Numbered from the stretch's first letter, positions 8,189 through 16,521 are shown. The stretch: 64,000 nt of DNA from Streptomyces griseoviridis (GCF_005222485.1 NZ_CP029078.1:1488001-1552000), one strand, 5' to 3'. Program-made: numbers and translations. Notes: generated by a model not told the origin, from the sequence alone.

Positions 8189-8980
8189 ATGCAGACGAAC
8201 CCCACCTATTCCAGCCTGGTCGCCGTCGGCGACTCGTTCACCGAGGGCATGTCGGACCTCCTGCCCGACGGCTCCTACCGGGGCTGGGCCGATGTCCTGG
8301 CCGGCCGGATGGCCGCCCGCTCCCCCGGTTTCCGCTACGCCAACCTGGCGGTGCGCGGCAAGCTGATCCAGCAGATCGTCGACGAGCAGGTGGACGTCGC
8401 CGCGGCCATGCGCCCCGACGTGATCACCCTGGTCGGCGGCCTGAACGACACCCTGCGCCCCAAGTGCGACATGGTCCGGGTCCGTGAGCTGCTCACCGAG
8501 GCCGTGGAACGCCTGGCGCCGGCCTGCGAGCGGCTGGTGCTGATGCGCAGCCCCGGCCGCCAGGGGCCGGTCCTCGACCGGTTCAGGCCGCGCATGGAGG
8601 AGCTGTTCGCCTGCGTGGCGGAACTGGCAGAGAAGCACGACGCGCTGGTCGTCGACCTCTACGGGGCGCCCTCGCTCGGCGACCCGCGGCTGTGGGACGT
8701 GGACCGGCTGCACCTGACCGCGGAGGGCCACCGCAGGGTCGCTGCGGCGGTCTGGGAGGCACTCGGCCACGCGCCGGAGGGCACCGAGGACACCGAGTGG
8801 CGGACCCCGATGCCGCTGACACCACCGCCCGGCTGGAGCGCGCGCCGGGTGGCGGACCTCCGGTTCGCCCGGCAGCACCTGCTGCCGTGGATAGGCCGCC
8901 GCCTGACCGGCCGCTCCTCGGGCGACGGCCGAGCGCCGAAACACGCGGAACTGCTGCCGTACGAGGGGCCGATGGCGTAG
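8189..8980 (+). CDS. SGNH/GDSL-type hydrolase
   Basis: 263-aa esterase/lipase-fold protein. The block I nucleophile motif is VAVGDSFTEGMSDLLPDG at about residues 10-27. Block III is GGLNDTL and block V is DRLHLTAEGHRRVA with the catalytic Asp/His pair. No signal peptide is visible, so it should be cytosolic. I prefer ATG 8189 (MQTNPTYSS) over ATG 8177 because of the -10 hexamer immediately upstream. It stands alone between the CBS operon and purB. Confidence 0.85.
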   Translation: MQTNPTYSSLVAVGDSFTEGMSDLLPDGSYRGWADVLAGRMAARSPGFRYANLAVRGKLIQQIVDEQVDVAAAMRPDVITLVGGLNDTLRPKCDMVRVRELLTEAVERLAPACERLVLMRSPGRQGPVLDRFRPRMEELFACVAELAEKHDALVVDLYGAPSLGDPRLWDVDRLHLTAEGHRRVAAAVWEALGHAPEGTEDTEWRTPMPLTPPPGWSARRVADLRFARQHLLPWIGRRLTGRSSGDGRAPKHAELLPYEGPMA

Positions 8981-9066
8981 GTCAGGCGACGCGGGGCCGG
9001 TGACGTGACGGGCGTCTCGTGGCTTCGCACCAACCGCCCTCGGCGCCGACCTGCACGAATCGCCAG

Positions 9067-9072
9067 TAGAAT
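9067..9072 (+). promoter_or_regulatory. -10 element TAGAAT, leaderless purB promoter
   Basis: TAGAAT ends 8 nt before GTG 9081, so transcription would start at or next to the start codon. Confidence 0.5.
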
Positions 9073-9080
9073 CCGTCCAC

Positions 9081-10523
9081 GTGACTTCTGCGCCCGCCAA
9101 GCCCCGTATCCCGAACGTCCTCGCCGGACGCTACGCCTCCGCCGAGCTCGCCACGCTCTGGTCGCCCGAGCAGAAGGTGAAGCTGGAGCGCCGGCTCTGG
9201 CTCGCCGTGCTGCGTGCCCAGAAGGACCTCGGCATCGAGGTGCCGGACGCGGCCATCGCCGACTACGAGCGGGTCCTCGACACCGTCGACCTGGCCTCCA
9301 TCGCCGAACGCGAGAAGGTCACCCGGCACGATGTGAAGGCGCGGATCGAGGAGTTCAACGACCTCGCCGGGCACGAGCACGTCCACAAGGGCATGACCTC
9401 CCGCGACCTCACCGAGAACGTCGAGCAGCTGCAGATCCGGCTCTCCCTCGAGCTGGTGCGCGACCGCGCGGTGGCCGTCCTGGCGCGGCTGGGCAGGCTC
9501 GCGGGCGAGTACGGCGAGCTGGTCATGGCCGGCCGCTCCCACAACGTCGCCGCGCAGGCCACCACCCTCGGCAAGCGCTTCGCGACCGCCGCGGACGAGC
9601 TGCTCGTCGCGCACGCGCGCGTGGAGGAGCTGCTCGGCCGCTACCCGCTGCGCGGCATCAAGGGCCCCGTCGGCACCGCCCAGGACATGCTGGACCTGCT
9701 CGGCGGCGACGCGGCCAAGCTCGCCGACCTCGAGGACCGGATCGCCCGGCACCTGGGCTTCTCCGAGGCGTTCACCTCGGTCGGCCAGGTGTACCCGCGC
9801 TCGCTCGACTACGAGGTCGTCACCGCGCTGGTGCAGCTGGCGGCTGCGCCGTCCTCGCTGGCCAAGACGATCCGGCTGATGGCCGGGCACGAGCTGGTCA
9901 CCGAGGGCTTCAAGCCCGGCCAGGTCGGCTCCTCCGCGATGCCGCACAAGATGAACACCCGTTCCTGCGAGCGCGTCAACGGCCTGATGGTGATCCTGCG
10001 CGGCTACGCCTCGATGACCGGCGAACTGGCGGGCGACCAGTGGAACGAGGGCGACGTGTCCTGCTCGGTGGTGCGCCGGGTCGCGCTCCCCGACGCCTTC
10101 TTCGCCCTCGACGGCCTCCTGGAGACGTTCCTGACCGTCCTGGACGAGTTCGGCGCCTTCCCCGCCGTCGTCGCCCGCGAACTCGACCGCTACCTGCCGT
10201 TCCTGGCCACCACGAAGGTCCTGATGGGCGCCGTGCGGGCCGGGGTCGGCCGCGAGGTCGCGCACGAGGCCATCAAGGAGAACGCCGTCGCCTCCGCGCT
10301 CGCCATGCGCGAGCAGGGCGCCGAGCGCAACGAACTCCTCGACAAGCTGGCCGCCGACGAGCGCATCCCGCTCGACCGCGCCCAGCTGGACGCGCTGATG
10401 GCCGACAAGCTGTCCTTCACCGGTGCCGCCGCCGACCAGGTCGGCGCGGTCGTCGCGCGGATCGAGGAGATCGCCAAGCGGCACCCGGAGGCCGCCGGCT
10501 ACACCCCCGGGGCGATCCTCTGA
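9081..10523 (+). CDS. purB: Adenylosuccinate lyase PurB
   Basis: Cleaves SAICAR and adenylosuccinate in purine synthesis. The fumarase/aspartase superfamily signature GSSAMPHKMN is at about residues 283-292, with further landmarks TSRDLTENVE, AGRSHNVAAQATTLGKR and KGPVGTAQD. At 480 aa it has the size typical of the actinobacterial form. The GTG start at 9081 is supported by the TAGAAT hexamer just upstream. The stop abuts the DNA glycosylase gene. Confidence 0.95.
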   Translation: MTSAPAKPRIPNVLAGRYASAELATLWSPEQKVKLERRLWLAVLRAQKDLGIEVPDAAIADYERVLDTVDLASIAEREKVTRHDVKARIEEFNDLAGHEHVHKGMTSRDLTENVEQLQIRLSLELVRDRAVAVLARLGRLAGEYGELVMAGRSHNVAAQATTLGKRFATAADELLVAHARVEELLGRYPLRGIKGPVGTAQDMLDLLGGDAAKLADLEDRIARHLGFSEAFTSVGQVYPRSLDYEVVTALVQLAAAPSSLAKTIRLMAGHELVTEGFKPGQVGSSAMPHKMNTRSCERVNGLMVILRGYASMTGELAGDQWNEGDVSCSVVRRVALPDAFFALDGLLETFLTVLDEFGAFPAVVARELDRYLPFLATTKVLMGAVRAGVGREVAHEAIKENAVASALAMREQGAERNELLDKLAADERIPLDRAQLDALMADKLSFTGAAADQVGAVVARIEEIAKRHPEAAGYTPGAIL

Positions 10524-11098
10524 CCCGCCTCACCCGCGACGACCTGGAGGCCGCCCGCGACCGTCTCGTACCGGACGTCGTCGCGGACGGCCTCCGCGTC
10601 CTGTTCTGCGGCATCAACCCCGGCCTCATGACGGCGGCGACCGGCCACCACTTCGCCCGGCCGGGCAACCGCTTCTGGCCGGTGCTGCACCTGTCCGGGT
10701 TCACGCCCCGACTGCTGGCCCCCTCGGAACAGGGCGAGTTGCCGGCGTACGGGCTCGGCATCACCAACGTCGTCGCGCGGGCCACCGCACGCGCCGACGA
10801 GCTGACCGCCGAGGAGTACCGCGAGGGTGGCCGGCTGCTGACGGAGAAGGTGACCCGGCTGCGACCGCGCTGGCTGGCCGTGGTGGGCGTCACCGCGTAC
10901 CGGGCGGCCTTCGACGACCGCAAGGCGGCGATCGGCCCCCAGGACCGGACGATCGGCGCCACGCGCGTGTGGGTACTGCCCAACCCGAGCGGGCTCAATG
11001 CGCTGTGGACTACACCCAAGCTGACGGATGCGTTTCGTGCGTTTCGGCTGGTCACAGGGCTACCCGACGCGTCGTGTGCGGGTGGCCCCGATCACTAG
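10520..11098 (+). CDS. mug: Mismatch-specific uracil/thymine DNA glycosylase (Mug/TDG family), apparent CTG start
   Basis: 192-aa base-excision repair enzyme. It carries the active-site motif LFCGINPGLMTAATGHHFARPGNRFWPVLH near the N-terminus and LPNPSGLNAL, the second family motif, near the C-terminus. The conserved reading begins RLTRDDLEAARDRLVPDV, directly after the purB stop. No in-frame ATG, GTG or TTG occurs between the end of purB and the GINPG motif, so CTG 10520, overlapping the purB stop as CTGA, is the most plausible start. The last residues (TGLPDASCAGGPDH) lie at the island's left junction and may have been altered by insertion. Confidence 0.82.
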   Translation: MTRLTRDDLEAARDRLVPDVVADGLRVLFCGINPGLMTAATGHHFARPGNRFWPVLHLSGFTPRLLAPSEQGELPAYGLGITNVVARATARADELTAEEYREGGRLLTEKVTRLRPRWLAVVGVTAYRAAFDDRKAAIGPQDRTIGATRVWVLPNPSGLNALWTTPKLTDAFRAFRLVTGLPDASCAGGPDH

Positions 11099-11127
11099 TT
11101 TAGCCGCCTAGCGCCCCCAGGGACGGG

Positions 11128-11853
11128 CTACGGCCACCCCTGCTCGGCCCGTGCTGCTAGCGCCGGAATTGCCGCGATCTTCTCGGCAGTGAGGTCGTTC
11201 CACACCAACCCTGACGGTCGACGCCGGTTGGCGCACGGGATCACCTCGTCGGGCGTGACGATGTAGTCCACGCTGAAATCGTGCTCGGTCTCAGGGATGT
11301 TGTCCTCGACCACCTGGAGCGCGTGAACCGGCGCGACGATCACTGTCTGATCCGTCACGAGGCCCGCCTCGATCAAGAGCGCAACCTCAAGGTCGGAGTA
11401 CCCGGCACCCTTGCCGATGCGGGCACCCGAGCGGTTCACGGCGACGCTGCCACACACCACCACGTCGATAGGTTCCATCGACTCTGGCGCAAGCCGGCGG
11501 GCAACCTGAGCCGCGCCCTTCTTCTCGGCGGCCTCCTCCGGCGGAAGTCCGAGGTTCTTCGGGTCGAGTAGGTAGAACGGTTCAAGCGACGCCATGCGCG
11601 GCACTGCCATGTAGAGGCGTTTGCCGTCCTGGAGCGCGCGGACTCGCACCGGAAGCTGCGCCCAGTCGGGGTTCGCCTTCACGGTGACGGCGTGCTGCCA
11701 GAAGTCCTGACCGGCCAGTTGTTCGGCAGTGTCTTCGGCCCCGTAGAAACCAGGAATCTTGCCGTACGAGTCAGCAGGTGCGCCGCCGCCGTCGATGAGT
11801 CGACGCCACACCCTCTCGCGCAGCTCCTGCTTGGCCTGGTCGATGTCGTTCAC
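11128..11853 (-). CDS. 5-formyltetrahydrofolate cyclo-ligase family protein
   Basis: 241-aa protein of the MTHFS fold, which in canonical members converts 5-formyl-THF to methenyl-THF with ATP. It has the Gly-rich loop RIGKGAGYSDLEVALL and a conserved VVVCGSVAVNRSG segment. It is longer than the usual ~190-200 aa, and GKGAGYSDLE replaces the canonical GxGxGYYD, as in MTHFSD-like members, so true folate activity is uncertain. GTG 11853 lies 17 nt after the upstream regulator stop, with GGTGGGGTG before it. The pair looks like one transcription unit. Confidence 0.75.
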   Translation of the reverse strand: MNDIDQAKQELRERVWRRLIDGGGAPADSYGKIPGFYGAEDTAEQLAGQDFWQHAVTVKANPDWAQLPVRVRALQDGKRLYMAVPRMASLEPFYLLDPKNLGLPPEEAAEKKGAAQVARRLAPESMEPIDVVVCGSVAVNRSGARIGKGAGYSDLEVALLIEAGLVTDQTVIVAPVHALQVVEDNIPETEHDFSVDYIVTPDEVIPCANRRRPSGLVWNDLTAEKIAAIPALAARAEQGWP

Positions 11854-11870
11854 GCACACCCCACCCGTAC

Positions 11871-12575
11871 TTAGATCGCCGCCATCAAGGCAAGCAGCCG
11901 ATCGTTGATCTCCTGCGCCCATGGTTCCTGTCGCCACTGCCGGAGCTCACGCCCAGCAGAGAACGCCAGGTTAAGACCGCCACCACCACGAGTCAGCTCT
12001 ACGGCATCAATCGTCCGGTGCATGGCTGACGCGGCTTCGTCGAGCTTCCGTTGCTGGATGAGCGCCAAGGTCAGGTTGCCGAGTGCGATGGCCTGGGACT
12101 TCTTCTTAGCGGCGAGCGCCCGCGTGGTCATACGGAGGATGGGTTCGGCTCGTTCAGGCAAACCGAGGAACAGGTAGCAGGAGCCCGCCAGCCGGTTGTA
12201 CTCGTTCACCGAGTAGTACGGCGCGGCTACGTCGTCAGCGTGGACACGATCGAACTGGTCTTCCGCCTTCTTCAGGGCTGCTTCGCATTCGTTGGTGGCG
12301 CCGATCATGGCGTGACCCTCGGCAAGGTGGAGAAGTGACAGACCAGTCAGCGACGGACTGACCAGCTTGGCGGCATCGGCAGCTTGCTCGGCGAGCATCA
12401 CACCTCGCGTCGGATTCTTCTCGCCGTACAGCGCCACGTAAGCCATCCGCAGCGTTGCGTACGACTCGGTGGATGGATCGCGGGCGTGCCGCGCAGCGTT
12501 GACCGCTTCCTCGAAGTACCCGAGTGGCGCGTGGTGATCACGTCGTTGACTGACATCCCAGACCAGTTGCCCCAT
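11871..12575 (-). pseudogene. C-terminal TPR part of an XRE-family regulator, N-terminus lost
   Basis: The 234-aa reading begins MGQLVWDVSQRRDHHAPLGYF, which matches the middle of long (~400 aa) Streptomyces XRE-TPR regulators, and the in-frame codons before the ATG still read EVEADSATF. The N-terminal helix-turn-helix and about 160 residues are missing; an in-frame stop lies about 20 codons upstream. What remains is all helical repeats (YVALYGEKNPTRGVMLAEQA; GSCYLFLGLPERAEPILRM). A 19-bp palindrome sits exactly at the break. It might still be translated from ATG 12575 as a TPR-only protein. It is followed by the cyclo-ligase homologue. Confidence 0.6.
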
Positions 12576-12595
12576 GAACGTCGCTGAATCGGCTT

Positions 12596-12614
12596 CGACC
12601 TCATGATGAGGTCG
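12596..12614. repeat. 19-bp palindrome at the regulator truncation point
   Basis: CGACCTCAT (12596-12604), one central G, then ATGAGGTCG (12606-12614) form a perfect 9-bp inverted repeat. It lies where homology to the full-length XRE-TPR regulator ends, and just before the next rightward small ORFs. It could be an operator or a recombination junction. Confidence 0.6.
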
Positions 12615-12678
12615 CCATGGTCGAGGAAGAGATCACCAACGAGCGCATCACACGCAGGAGTTACGGAGGGAGCAACTC

Positions 12679-12882
12679 ATGATGTCTGTACTCATCATCT
12701 TCGTCGTCATCCCGGGACTGTTCGTCTGGGGGATGGTGAAGGTCGCCAACTGGTACGGCCCCGGCTACATGGCACGTCGGCGGGACGAGGAGATCGAGAC
12801 GGCCATGCGACTCGGAGCGCGTGACGCTGCGGCTGCCGACCGGATCGGACAGCAGATCATCGACGAACAGCACGGTCGATAG
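12679..12882 (+). CDS. Small single-pass membrane protein
   Basis: 67 aa. One hydrophobic segment at about residues 2-22 (MSVLIIFVVIPGLFVWGMV) is followed by a charged, probably helical cytoplasmic tail (ARRRDEEIETAMRL). A good ribosome site, GGAGGG, sits at 12666-12671. A 21-residue ORF (ATG 12617, MVEEEITNERITRR) ends overlapping this start and could be a coupled leader. No family recognised. It is first in the rightward-reading part of the island. Confidence 0.6.
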   Translation: MMSVLIIFVVIPGLFVWGMVKVANWYGPGYMARRRDEEIETAMRLGARDAAAADRIGQQIIDEQHGR

Positions 12883-13000
12883 AACACCACCGCGTCACCA
12901 ACAGGCGTCGGGGAAGGCAGCCATCGGCCAGTGCCACCCCGACCGCCCGTTGATCCGCCCCTTCTAGTTCGCCGCCGGCCTCGACTTTGGGTCGGCGATA

Positions 13001-13015
13001 TCTACCCCGAGTAGA
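13001..13015 (+). promoter_or_regulatory. TCTAC-N5-GTAGA inverted repeat upstream of the CxxC protein
   Basis: TCTAC (13001-13005) and GTAGA (13011-13015) flank CCCGA, 6 bp before the AGGAGG ribosome site. It is preceded by TTTGGGTCGGC (12986-12996). Related GGGTCGGC...TCTACCC sequence occurs before two other island genes. Confidence 0.45.
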
Positions 13016-13034
13016 TCGAGAGGAGGTGATGAAC

Positions 13035-13163
13035 ATGGAGAACAAGGTCTGCCCCGACTGCAACAGCAACGGTCTGGTTGTCCCCGCCGATGCGGGGCCA
13101 ACGGATGACCCGATCGACTGCAAGAAGTGCGGCGGTGACGGCTGGATCGAGGTCGACGAGTAG
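13035..13163 (+). CDS. Small double-CxxC zinc-finger-like protein
   Basis: 42 aa beginning MENKVCPDCNSNG and ending with DCKKCGGDGWIEVDE. Two CxxC knuckles about 23 residues apart resemble half of a DnaJ-type zinc finger (CPDCNSNG; CKKCGGDG). AGGAGG at 13021-13026 is 8 nt from ATG 13035 but only 2 nt from ATG 13029, so I chose 13035. Very strong ribosome site and perfect small-protein architecture support it as real. Function unknown. Confidence 0.6.
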   Translation: MENKVCPDCNSNGLVVPADAGPTDDPIDCKKCGGDGWIEVDE

Positions 13164-13170
13164 TGGATTG

Positions 13171-13209
13171 CCCCACCCCAAGCGGCGGCTCAGGCCGCTC
13201 GGGGTGGGG
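13171..13209. terminator. Bidirectional terminator-like hairpin
   Basis: CCCCACCCC (13171-13179) pairs with GGGGTGGGG (13201-13209), extended by inner AGCGGC/GCCGCT pairing. It separates the CxxC gene from the convergent gene at 13190. Confidence 0.7.
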
Positions 13210-13753
13210 TGCCGTCCTTCGTACCGAAGAACTTGGCCTTCAAGAACTCCGCGAAGGCGTCGAACTCTTGGCGCTGGACGTCTACCAGCTCGTGCCGCTC
13301 GTCCTTGGACACGACGTGCACCAGGTCCGCGGACTGAGCGGTGAGTCGGTGCCCAATCACCACGAAGCCCTGCACGATAAGCCGCTGTCGTGGTGGCACG
13401 GCACGAGCTCGGTAGAACTTGTCGAGGTACGGCAAGAGCCTCTGAAGCTCTTGGGCGTTCTGCTGAGCGGCTCGTCTCAAGAAGCGTCGCCTGAACCGTG
13501 GATCTCCATCTTCATCTGCCCGCCGGCGAAGGCCCCTTGATTGGGGTGAGCTAAAGGCGACGTACGGGCTGATGGCTCGATCGACATGTCCGCCGCAAGA
13601 CGCATCCGTATGGATGCCGATCAGGCGAAGCGCGGCCACCACGCCAACCACACGGCGGTCGACGGGCTTGTCGAGACCGTCTCGAAGCTGCCGAACAGCT
13701 CGCTTCTCCCGTTCCCAGATGTGCTTTTGATCCTCCGTCATTCCTAGATCCAT
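13190..13753 (-). CDS. Hypothetical protein with HTDASCGGH motif
   Basis: 187 aa from ATG 13753 (a second ATG at 13741 is possible). Residues 30-70 contain VVGVVAALRLIGIHTDASCGGH (H48, S52, C53, H56), then PYVAF, a His/Cys cluster that looks like a metal or catalytic site. The C-terminal half is helical and very rich in Arg and Gln (RRRADEDGDPRFRRRFLRR). No family is recognised with confidence. It reads opposite to its neighbours and is separated from them by hairpins. Confidence 0.55.
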   Translation of the reverse strand: MDLGMTEDQKHIWEREKRAVRQLRDGLDKPVDRRVVGVVAALRLIGIHTDASCGGHVDRAISPYVAFSSPQSRGLRRRADEDGDPRFRRRFLRRAAQQNAQELQRLLPYLDKFYRARAVPPRQRLIVQGFVVIGHRLTAQSADLVHVVSKDERHELVDVQRQEFDAFAEFLKAKFFGTKDGTPPRAA

Positions 13754-13794
13754 TTTACGCCTAGATGCCCGGCCTTTACGATCCCCGCCGGCCG

Positions 13795-13827
13795 CGACCG
13801 TGGGTCGGCAGCTTCTACCCGAGGAGG
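13795..13827 (+). promoter_or_regulatory. GGGTCGGC/TCTACCC motif before small membrane gene
   Basis: The stretch from 13795 contains CGTGGGTCGGC followed by TCTACCC (13814-13820), then GAGGAGG (13821-13827) as ribosome site. It closely resembles the sequence before the CxxC gene (12981-13007), suggesting a shared control element. Confidence 0.4.
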
Positions 13828-13832
13828 CCACC

Positions 13833-13991
13833 GTGAGGAAAGCCCGCAGTCTTCTGCTGACGCTGCTGCTCGCAGCGTTCACCGTCAAGGTGCTGTGGTG
13901 GGTGGTCGCACCCTTCATCCCGTATTTGGTGAGTCTGCTCGCCGTCGTGATGGTGCTCGGCTGGATCTACTTCCGCATGACGCGCTGGTAG
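13833..13991 (+). CDS. Small two-helix membrane protein
   Basis: 52 aa from GTG 13833, 5 nt after GAGGAGG. A basic start (VRKAR) is followed by two closely spaced hydrophobic helices (LLLTLLLAAFTVKVLWWVV and YLVSLLAVVMVLGWIYF) and ends RMTRW. No family recognised. Followed at once by a strong terminator, so it forms its own transcript. Confidence 0.6.
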   Translation: MRKARSLLLTLLLAAFTVKVLWWVVAPFIPYLVSLLAVVMVLGWIYFRMTRW

Positions 13992-14004
13992 AAGGCCACC
14001 TGGC

Positions 14005-14045
14005 GAAGCCCGTGCTTTCCCGCACGGGCTTCGCCTTCTTCTTGT
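14005..14045 (+). terminator. Rho-independent terminator
   Basis: GAAGCCCGTGC (14005-14015) and GCACGGGCTTC (14022-14032) make a perfect 11-bp stem with a 6-nt loop, followed by the T-rich GCCTTCTTCTTG. It ends the small membrane gene transcript. Confidence 0.85.
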
Positions 14046-14075
14046 CCCCGCCCACCTTGGTTCTTGGAGACCTCC

Positions 14076-16277
14076 ATGTCCGCAGCAGACCGCTCTCGTC
14101 GTGCGTACCAACTGACGTTCCCCTCCGACTTGAAGTCCGACCAGGTGGCGACGTGGCTGCGGGCGGTAAGTGGCACGCTCACGAGCGGCCCGCGGCGACT
14201 GCTGGGTGTGTCGTCCATCGTGTTCGAGGTCGAGGCAACGGAGCAGGGGATCATCCACCGCCTGGTGGTGCCGGAGGAAACCGGCGACTTCGTCGTCAGC
14301 CAGCTGCGCTCCCTTATCCCCGGTGCTACGACCACGCCGGCGGGGACGGATGAACCTCGTCACCAGTGGACGGCCGCGGTGGAGTTGGGACAGACGAACT
14401 CACGGATGAGCCTTGGCACGGTGGACGCCGAGGCGCTGTCGGCGAGCATCCTCACGAACATGCAGGGGCTCGCTCGCAGCGAAGCGCTCCTCATCCAGTG
14501 GGTGGTGTCACCGGCCCTTCGTGAGCGACCACCGCAGCAGCGCGAGGAGCGGATAGTCTCGGGTGCTACCGGGCGACTCCTGGGCGGCCGAAACGACCGC
14601 GACCAGATCACCGACCGCCGCACCAAGCTGAGTGAACCCAACTTTCTCGGTGTGCTGCGGGTGGCGGCGAAGGCAGGCAGCGAGGAACGCGCCCGGGTGT
14701 TGCTTGGTCGGATGCGGGCCAGCATCGCCAGTACGGGCGGCACCTACAACCGATTCAAGAAGCGACTCACGACCAGTGGCCGGGTAATCGGGCGCATCCA
14801 CGAGGCCGCCGTGCCGACGATGTTTCCGGCCGTCCTCGCCGCCTCCGAGTTGGTTGGCCTGATTGCCTGGCCGATCGGCAGTCCGCATGTCGCCGGACTT
14901 CCACAAGGGCGGACGCGGCAGCTTGCCGCCACGGGCACGATTCCTCGCACGGGTCGGGTAATCGCTCGCTCCAACTTCCCCAGTTCGGAACGGTTGTTGG
15001 CGCCCGCTCCCGAAGAGTCGACGTGGCACATGCAGGTCGTCGGCCCAACTGGCTCTGGGAAGACGGCACTTCTTACGAATCTCATCTCGCAGGACATGAA
15101 CGCGGGCCGCGGGGTCATCCTGATCGAGAGCAAGGGCGACCTGTTCCAAGCCGTCCTCGACCGCGTCCCTGAAGGCCGGCTTCAAGATGTCGTGCTGCTC
15201 GACATGAGTGACACGGATTACCCGGTGGGCTTCAACATCTTGCAGGGCAGCCCCTTCGTGGTCGCGGCCGACATCCAAAGGCTGTTCGACCATCTGTATC
15301 CGCAGGACGCACGAGGAGTGCGCGTCCGGCAGGGCTTCTACCACCTGATCCTCACCCTCATGATGAGCGCCGGGACTTCCGCCCCGATGACGTTCGCGGA
15401 TATAGGGCCGCTCGCCGTACCGCGTCCGGATCAGGTGGAGTTCTCGAAGAACCTGATTCGCGGCGTCGCGCACATCGAGGACCTGGCGACGTGGTGGGCC
15501 GGGATAGATGACCGCATGCGTGCTTCGCACTTCCAGCCGCTGATGGATCGGATCTGGCAACTCAACAACCGGCCGTCGATCCGGAACATCATCGGGCAGA
15601 GTCAGAGCACCATCGACCTACGTGACGTGATCCGGGGAAACAAGATCCTGCTCGTCAACCTCGGTCGAGCGACGGAAGGGAAGGATACGGCCGGACTGCT
15701 GGGGTCGCTCCTTCTTAATGCTGTCTGGAGTGCTGTACAGGCTGGGGCGGCGAATCCAACGCGACCAACCATGCTGTACGTCGATGAGTTTCAGGACATG
15801 ATCAATTTGCCGATCGCACCCGCCGACATGTTCGCCCAGGCGCGCTCGCTCGGCCTCGCGATGACGGTGGCGCACCAGCACCTCGGGCAGCTCACCCGTG
15901 AACTCCAGGACGCCACCCAGAACAACGCACGGTCGACGGTGGTGTTCCAGACCTCGGCGGACGAAGCCCGGTCGTTTGCTCGCCAGTTCGGCCGCAGCGT
16001 CACCGAAAAAGACTTCCTGAACCAACGCCGGTTCGAGGTCCTGATGCGGCTCGCCACGAGTGACGGGGTGAGTTCGCCGGTAACTGGCGTGACGCTCCCG
16101 CCTGTTGAAACAACGGGCTTTGCTGAGGAGGTGCGACGGCATTCTCGGGCAACCTACGGCCGTTCCGCGGTGGCGGTGAACGAAGAGATCAAGCAGCGGC
16201 GGGGCGGTCAGCCGGCCCCGTCAGCATCCACCCGCCGACCGCGCTTCGGTGGGCCGAGGAGTTCAAGCGATGCGTAG
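14076..16277 (+). CDS. VirD4/TraD-like DNA-translocating ATPase
   Basis: 733-aa conjugation-type P-loop ATPase. Walker A GPTGSGKT is at residues 323-330, Walker B MLYVDEFQD at 566-574, with a downstream coupling-protein segment VAHQHLGQL. N-terminal ~300 residues carry no obvious transmembrane helix, unlike canonical VirD4. The tail is Arg/Pro/Ser-rich. Such proteins with a replication-relaxation partner are common on actinobacterial mobile elements and are thought to pump DNA. GGAGA at 14066-14070 supports ATG 14076 over TTG 14064. The next gene overlaps by 8 nt. Confidence 0.82.
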   Translation: MSAADRSRRAYQLTFPSDLKSDQVATWLRAVSGTLTSGPRRLLGVSSIVFEVEATEQGIIHRLVVPEETGDFVVSQLRSLIPGATTTPAGTDEPRHQWTAAVELGQTNSRMSLGTVDAEALSASILTNMQGLARSEALLIQWVVSPALRERPPQQREERIVSGATGRLLGGRNDRDQITDRRTKLSEPNFLGVLRVAAKAGSEERARVLLGRMRASIASTGGTYNRFKKRLTTSGRVIGRIHEAAVPTMFPAVLAASELVGLIAWPIGSPHVAGLPQGRTRQLAATGTIPRTGRVIARSNFPSSERLLAPAPEESTWHMQVVGPTGSGKTALLTNLISQDMNAGRGVILIESKGDLFQAVLDRVPEGRLQDVVLLDMSDTDYPVGFNILQGSPFVVAADIQRLFDHLYPQDARGVRVRQGFYHLILTLMMSAGTSAPMTFADIGPLAVPRPDQVEFSKNLIRGVAHIEDLATWWAGIDDRMRASHFQPLMDRIWQLNNRPSIRNIIGQSQSTIDLRDVIRGNKILLVNLGRATEGKDTAGLLGSLLLNAVWSAVQAGAANPTRPTMLYVDEFQDMINLPIAPADMFAQARSLGLAMTVAHQHLGQLTRELQDATQNNARSTVVFQTSADEARSFARQFGRSVTEKDFLNQRRFEVLMRLATSDGVSSPVTGVTLPPVETTGFAEEVRRHSRATYGRSAVAVNEEIKQRRGGQPAPSASTRRPRFGGPRSSSDA

Positions 16278-16521
16278 CGTACAGAACCTGCTGTCGGAAC
16301 TGGCTTACGTCACCCGGAGCATGGAATACCTCGGGGATGTCCTCAGCGACATCGAGGCGGTTGCCGAGCGGCTTGGTCGACGCCAAGGGGATGACCCGCT
16401 CCTTGAAGGAATGGTCGAGCACGAAACCAATGTGTGGTCTGCCGCGATGAAGCACCAATGCGATGCCGCGACGCGTACCGCCGAAGCCTGGCGCGAACGG
16501 ATGGAAGGGTTGGAGACGTAG
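16270..16521 (+). CDS. Small helical protein coupled to the ATPase
   Basis: 83 aa, starting MRSVQNLLSELAYVTRSMEYL, predicted entirely alpha-helical with no cysteine-rich or membrane segment. It overlaps the ATPase gene by 8 nt, with GAGGAG upstream inside that gene, so the two are translationally coupled and probably act together. Family not recognised. Confidence 0.65.
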   Translation: MRSVQNLLSELAYVTRSMEYLGDVLSDIEAVAERLGRRQGDDPLLEGMVEHETNVWSAAMKHQCDAATRTAEAWRERMEGLET

